Below are positions 61,361 through 64,000 of a stretch of 64,000 bases of DNA, piece after piece. Every line of letters begins with the position of its first letter. Within the stretch, counting starts at the first letter, position 1. Below the pieces are notes generated by a model that had not been told where the DNA came from, ran no database searches, and saw only the letters and a list, made by a program, of their open reading frames with translations. The DNA comes from Pseudomonas brassicacearum subsp. brassicacearum (GTDB lineage: Bacteria; Pseudomonadota; Gammaproteobacteria; Pseudomonadales; Pseudomonadaceae), in NCBI RefSeq assembly GCF_008801605.1, contig NZ_VZPJ01000009.1:62001-126000 (forward strand). The letters are read 5' to 3'. A program made the translations under genes and the position numbers.

Positions 61361-63058
61361 TCAATGCCCCACCGCCATCTCAACCTGGCCGGACTGCGGT
61401 GTCACGATGTCGCCCAAGTCGATGTGTTTCCAAGCCGGTTTCGCCCCCAACCGCGCATTGAAGCGATAGTTGAAAGTGAAATCATCATCGGTCGGTTGGC
61501 TCAGGGATTTCCCGTAGGCCGATTCAACCCCGGCCGGGTCGTACCCCATCAACTGCAACAGCGTCGGGAAGATGTTGTAGTGGCTGGAGCGGTCTTTGTT
61601 CTGTGCCCAGGCTCGGCGCCAATCCAGGGCATGCAACTGTGAGCCCTGGATCACCACCAACGGCACTAACCCCTCCTCCGCCACCGGGTCACCGCCGCAA
61701 TGGGTGTTGAGCCCGGGGTTGCCGCGCTCGTGCAGGTCCTGGCCGTGGTCGGAGGTGTAGATCAACACGGCATGGCTCAAATCGCCCTGCTGGAAGATTC
61801 GCTTGAAGAACTCGCCGACGTTCCACAGCAGGGTGTTCTGGTAAGCGTTGCGGTACAGCAACCAGTCATCTTTCTGGCCGTTGAAGCCATCGCGGCTGCC
61901 CGTGTCCGCCACTTCCTGGAACTGCCCTCGCGGCAAGGCCGGACGGTAGGTCATGAAGTCGTCGGGGTATTTGTCGTGTACCGGGAAATGCGCCCCCACC
62001 TTGTTGATCACCACCAGTTCAGCCTGGTCGTCGCCCAGCAGTTCGATCAACTTCGCCGCAGCCGCCATGTCGCGGTCGCGCACGCTGGTATGGTCGAATT
62101 GGACGAATTCGTCGATGTCCTGTTTTTCCAGCTCGGTCATCAGGTTCTGCAGGTAGCCGCCAGTGCGCTGGGCGTCGATGTAGACGGTACGCAAACCAGC
62201 CTTTTTGGCATATTGCCAGATCGACGGCCGGGTGCTGTTGATGCGTATGTAGTCGGCGCGCGTACCGCCATAGCGCAGGGTGACATTGGTGTCGACGCTG
62301 CAATTGGCGATAGAGGCCGCATAGCCGAAATTGAAGATATCCACCCCCTCGGGCGGCGTCTTCAGGCCGGTGTGCACGCCGAATGGCGCGTTGATATCCA
62401 GGTAATTGCCGCCAACGCTTTCATCGATGATCAGCACGATATCCTGCTCGATCGAAGACGACCGTCGCACCAGGGTGACCGGCTCCCGAGGGCCAATGGT
62501 GTTGTGCAAGGACTCGTAGGCAAACAGATTCAAATAGGCCAACGGCGTGTACATCACCGGCAGGCCGCGCGCACCCTCGCCCGCCCGCAGGAACAACACG
62601 CCACTGAGCAACAACACGCCCAGCACCGGCGCCGCTATCGGCAGATAACCGGGCAATCGCACCGACCGCCGAGGCTTGAGCGCGATACCGAACAACAGCA
62701 GCAAGCCGCTGATCACCGCGCTGACAATCATCTCGCGGTACTGATAAGCCGCCTCCTGGATAAATCCCCCCGAGTACACCAGCGAAACGAACTGGCTATA
62801 GGTCAGGTAACTGTCCGTGACCCGGGTGTACACCTCGAAAAACACTGCTGAAACAAACATCGCCAAGGCAAACACATGCCTCACCAGGGTCTGGCGTATG
62901 TAGGCAGTCATCCACAGCGCCAGCACCAGTACCGCGAACATGGCGCCGAACAGCAACGTTGCGAACCCCAGGCCCAACGCGTTGAGACGGTCGAGGTAAT
63001 AGTCGTATCCCTTGAGCAGGTACAGAACCAGCAGCAATTCCTTGAGGTAGCGGACCAT
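61361..63058 (-). CDS. EptA-like membrane phosphoethanolamine transferase/sulfatase
   Basis: The 565-residue product has five N-terminal membrane helices (about 5-25, 38-55, 62-78, 112-130, 138-160), then a periplasmic alkaline-phosphatase-superfamily domain (about 200-545). Metal and nucleophile landmarks are VLIIDESVGGNYLD (in place of the usual G-E-T), NCSVDTNVTLRYGG with the probable Ser/Thr nucleophile, GAHFPVHDKYP and TSDHGQDLHERG. It resembles enzymes that add phosphoethanolamine to lipid A or glycans. Substrate unproven. Confidence 0.82.
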   Translation of the reverse strand: MVRYLKELLLVLYLLKGYDYYLDRLNALGLGFATLLFGAMFAVLVLALWMTAYIRQTLVRHVFALAMFVSAVFFEVYTRVTDSYLTYSQFVSLVYSGGFIQEAAYQYREMIVSAVISGLLLLFGIALKPRRSVRLPGYLPIAAPVLGVLLLSGVLFLRAGEGARGLPVMYTPLAYLNLFAYESLHNTIGPREPVTLVRRSSSIEQDIVLIIDESVGGNYLDINAPFGVHTGLKTPPEGVDIFNFGYAASIANCSVDTNVTLRYGGTRADYIRINSTRPSIWQYAKKAGLRTVYIDAQRTGGYLQNLMTELEKQDIDEFVQFDHTSVRDRDMAAAAKLIELLGDDQAELVVINKVGAHFPVHDKYPDDFMTYRPALPRGQFQEVADTGSRDGFNGQKDDWLLYRNAYQNTLLWNVGEFFKRIFQQGDLSHAVLIYTSDHGQDLHERGNPGLNTHCGGDPVAEEGLVPLVVIQGSQLHALDWRRAWAQNKDRSSHYNIFPTLLQLMGYDPAGVESAYGKSLSQPTDDDFTFNYRFNARLGAKPAWKHIDLGDIVTPQSGQVEMAVGH

Positions 63059-63433
63059 GTTTTCCTCGACCAGATCACCGTGTCAAAAGCACTTCGTTCC
63101 TGCACGTTAGCAGCCGTTTTTCAAAGCGCAAGAAATGCTTCACCGCACCACGCGTCAAAAAAAAGTTACCCCAAAAATGACACGAAAACCCGTCACAAAA
63201 TGTAAAAAACTATGGATTACTACCGTTTATCGCTTTGTCAAATTCCCGTTAAGCCCAATAAAACAGCCACTTTACTAAGACAGTCAAGGACTTGATATCA
63301 AAAGGCCCGATTTCACTTGAATTGCCAACACTGACAACTGTCATTTTGCTGACACGCTTTTCTGAAGCTGCGCTATACCCCTCTAAACAGTTTCATCCGA
63401 GTTACATCAACCGGTTTACGAGGCGCGCCAAAA
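63059..63433. other. divergent promoter region, 375 bp
   Basis: A/T-rich spacer between the divergent sulfatase-family gene and ugd. A TGACA-AC-TGTCA palindrome (63332-63343) and TATACC near 63373 may belong to the ugd promoter. No gene was found in it. Confidence 0.5.
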
Positions 63434-64000
63434 ATGGACGTGAGCGTATTTGGTACGGGGTATGTAGGGTTGATCCAGGCGGCCGCAATGGCCGACGTCG
63501 GACACCGCGTTCTGTGCATCGACATCGACCCGAAAAAAATCCAGCAACTGCAACAAGCCGTACCCACCATCAGCGAGCCGGGGTTGTCCAGCTTGCTCGA
63601 AGACAACATCAAGTCCGGACGCTTGTCGTTCAGTTCCCAGGCCAGCGACGCGGTCAACCATGGCGAACTGATTTTCATCGCCGTCGGCACCCCCGCCGAT
63701 GAAGACGGCTCGGCAGACCTGAGCCATGTGCTGGCCGTCACCCAGCAAATCGCCGATTTCATGGACAGCGACCGCACCCTGGTCATCAAGTCCACAGTGC
63801 CGGTGGGCACGGCCGACAAGGTGGCCGAATGCGCCCGCCAGGCGTTGGCGCGGCGGGGCCTGAAGCAGTTGAACGTGCGGGTGGTGTCCAACCCCGAGTT
63901 TCTCAAGGAAGGCAGTGCGCTTGCCGATTGCATGCGCCCCGACCGGATCATCGTCGGCACCGCCGACCCGCTGGCCCGCGACCAGATGACGGAGCTCTAC
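63434..64000 (+). CDS. ugd: UDP-glucose/GDP-mannose dehydrogenase family protein, 3' truncated by window edge
   Basis: 189 residues are visible. The N-terminal NAD-binding Rossmann motif GTGYVG is at 7-12, then DIDPKKI. FIAVGTPADEDGSADL, STVPVGTADKV and NPEFLKEGSALADCMRPDRIIVG follow, all typical of nucleotide-sugar 6-dehydrogenases. It would oxidise UDP-glucose to UDP-glucuronate, a precursor of polysaccharides or lipid A aminoarabinose. The catalytic Cys lies beyond the window. ATG at 63434 has GAGG 11 bases upstream, a weak site. Confidence 0.9.
   Translation, partial: MDVSVFGTGYVGLIQAAAMADVGHRVLCIDIDPKKIQQLQQAVPTISEPGLSSLLEDNIKSGRLSFSSQASDAVNHGELIFIAVGTPADEDGSADLSHVLAVTQQIADFMDSDRTLVIKSTVPVGTADKVAECARQALARRGLKQLNVRVVSNPEFLKEGSALADCMRPDRIIVGTADPLARDQMTELY

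Overview
The window is chromosomal DNA of a Pseudomonas, most likely from the P. fluorescens group. Evidence: the thrS-infC-rpmI-rplT-pheST-ihfA gene order, an rsmE-type CsrA gene, many Pseudomonas-type REP hairpins with a GTGGGAGCGAGC core, DUF1654, and a MASE2 diguanylate cyclase. The assignment rests on protein and repeat recognition by eye; no search was run.

Layout. 1-3.1 kb is the integrase end of a prophage or related element: a partial phage gene, a tiny coupled ORF, a DPPH methyltransferase, a small membrane protein, an excisionase-like DNA-binding protein whose 3' end overlaps the integrase, and a tyrosine integrase pointing at the 3' end of tRNA-Pro(GGG). 3.3-10.6 kb (minus strand) is the translation operon thrS-infC(AUU start)-rpmI-rplT-pheS-pheT-ihfA-merR. 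10.9-12.9 kb holds small genes: a Cys-containing periplasmic protein, a cold-shock protein, an I78 inhibitor lipoprotein and two hypotheticals. 13-19.9 kb is the ribose operon rbsBACRKD ending in a secreted nucleoside hydrolase, with a promoter and a perfect 14-bp LacI-type operator upstream. 20-23.3 kb has a LexA-box operon (DUF1654 plus endonuclease I), a SPOR lipoprotein, rsmE and a DUF2214 membrane protein. 23.5-28.1 kb carries cysS, glnS, ppiB and lpxH.

28.2-33.1 kb is a MarR-controlled tripartite drug efflux operon (marR-OMF-emrA-emrB) with two palindromic operators. 33.3-38.7 kb is tamA-tamB. 38.8-48.8 kb is a mixed set: GNAT, xthA, a secreted SnoaL-like protein, a Tat-exported NodB-like deacetylase divergent from a LysR gene, a PstS-OmpA fusion, a secreted M20 carboxypeptidase, a MASE2-GGDEF cyclase and an alpha/beta hydrolase. 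48.9-54.3 kb is glcD-glcE-glcF plus an HglS-like 2-oxoadipate dioxygenase/decarboxylase. A 161-bp palindromic element sits exactly between glcE and glcF and supplies the glcE stop codon. 54.5-55.6 kb is an orphan Hcp gene with an AT-richer flank. 56.1-60.3 kb is an AttEFGH-like ABC locus (ATPase, one fused FtsX-like permease, lipocalin-like lipoprotein). 60.3-61.36 kb is about 1 kb of non-coding repeats. 61.4-64 kb has an alkaline-phosphatase-superfamily membrane transferase and the start of a nucleotide-sugar dehydrogenase gene.

Most of the window is ordinary core chromosome. The most unexplained material is non-coding: a three-way-junction element at 44.85-44.96 kb lying between two near-identical 128-bp repeats, the palindromic element inside the glc operon, and the inverted repeat arrays at 60.5-61.3 kb. 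No CRISPR array, rRNA or insertion-sequence transposase was seen.
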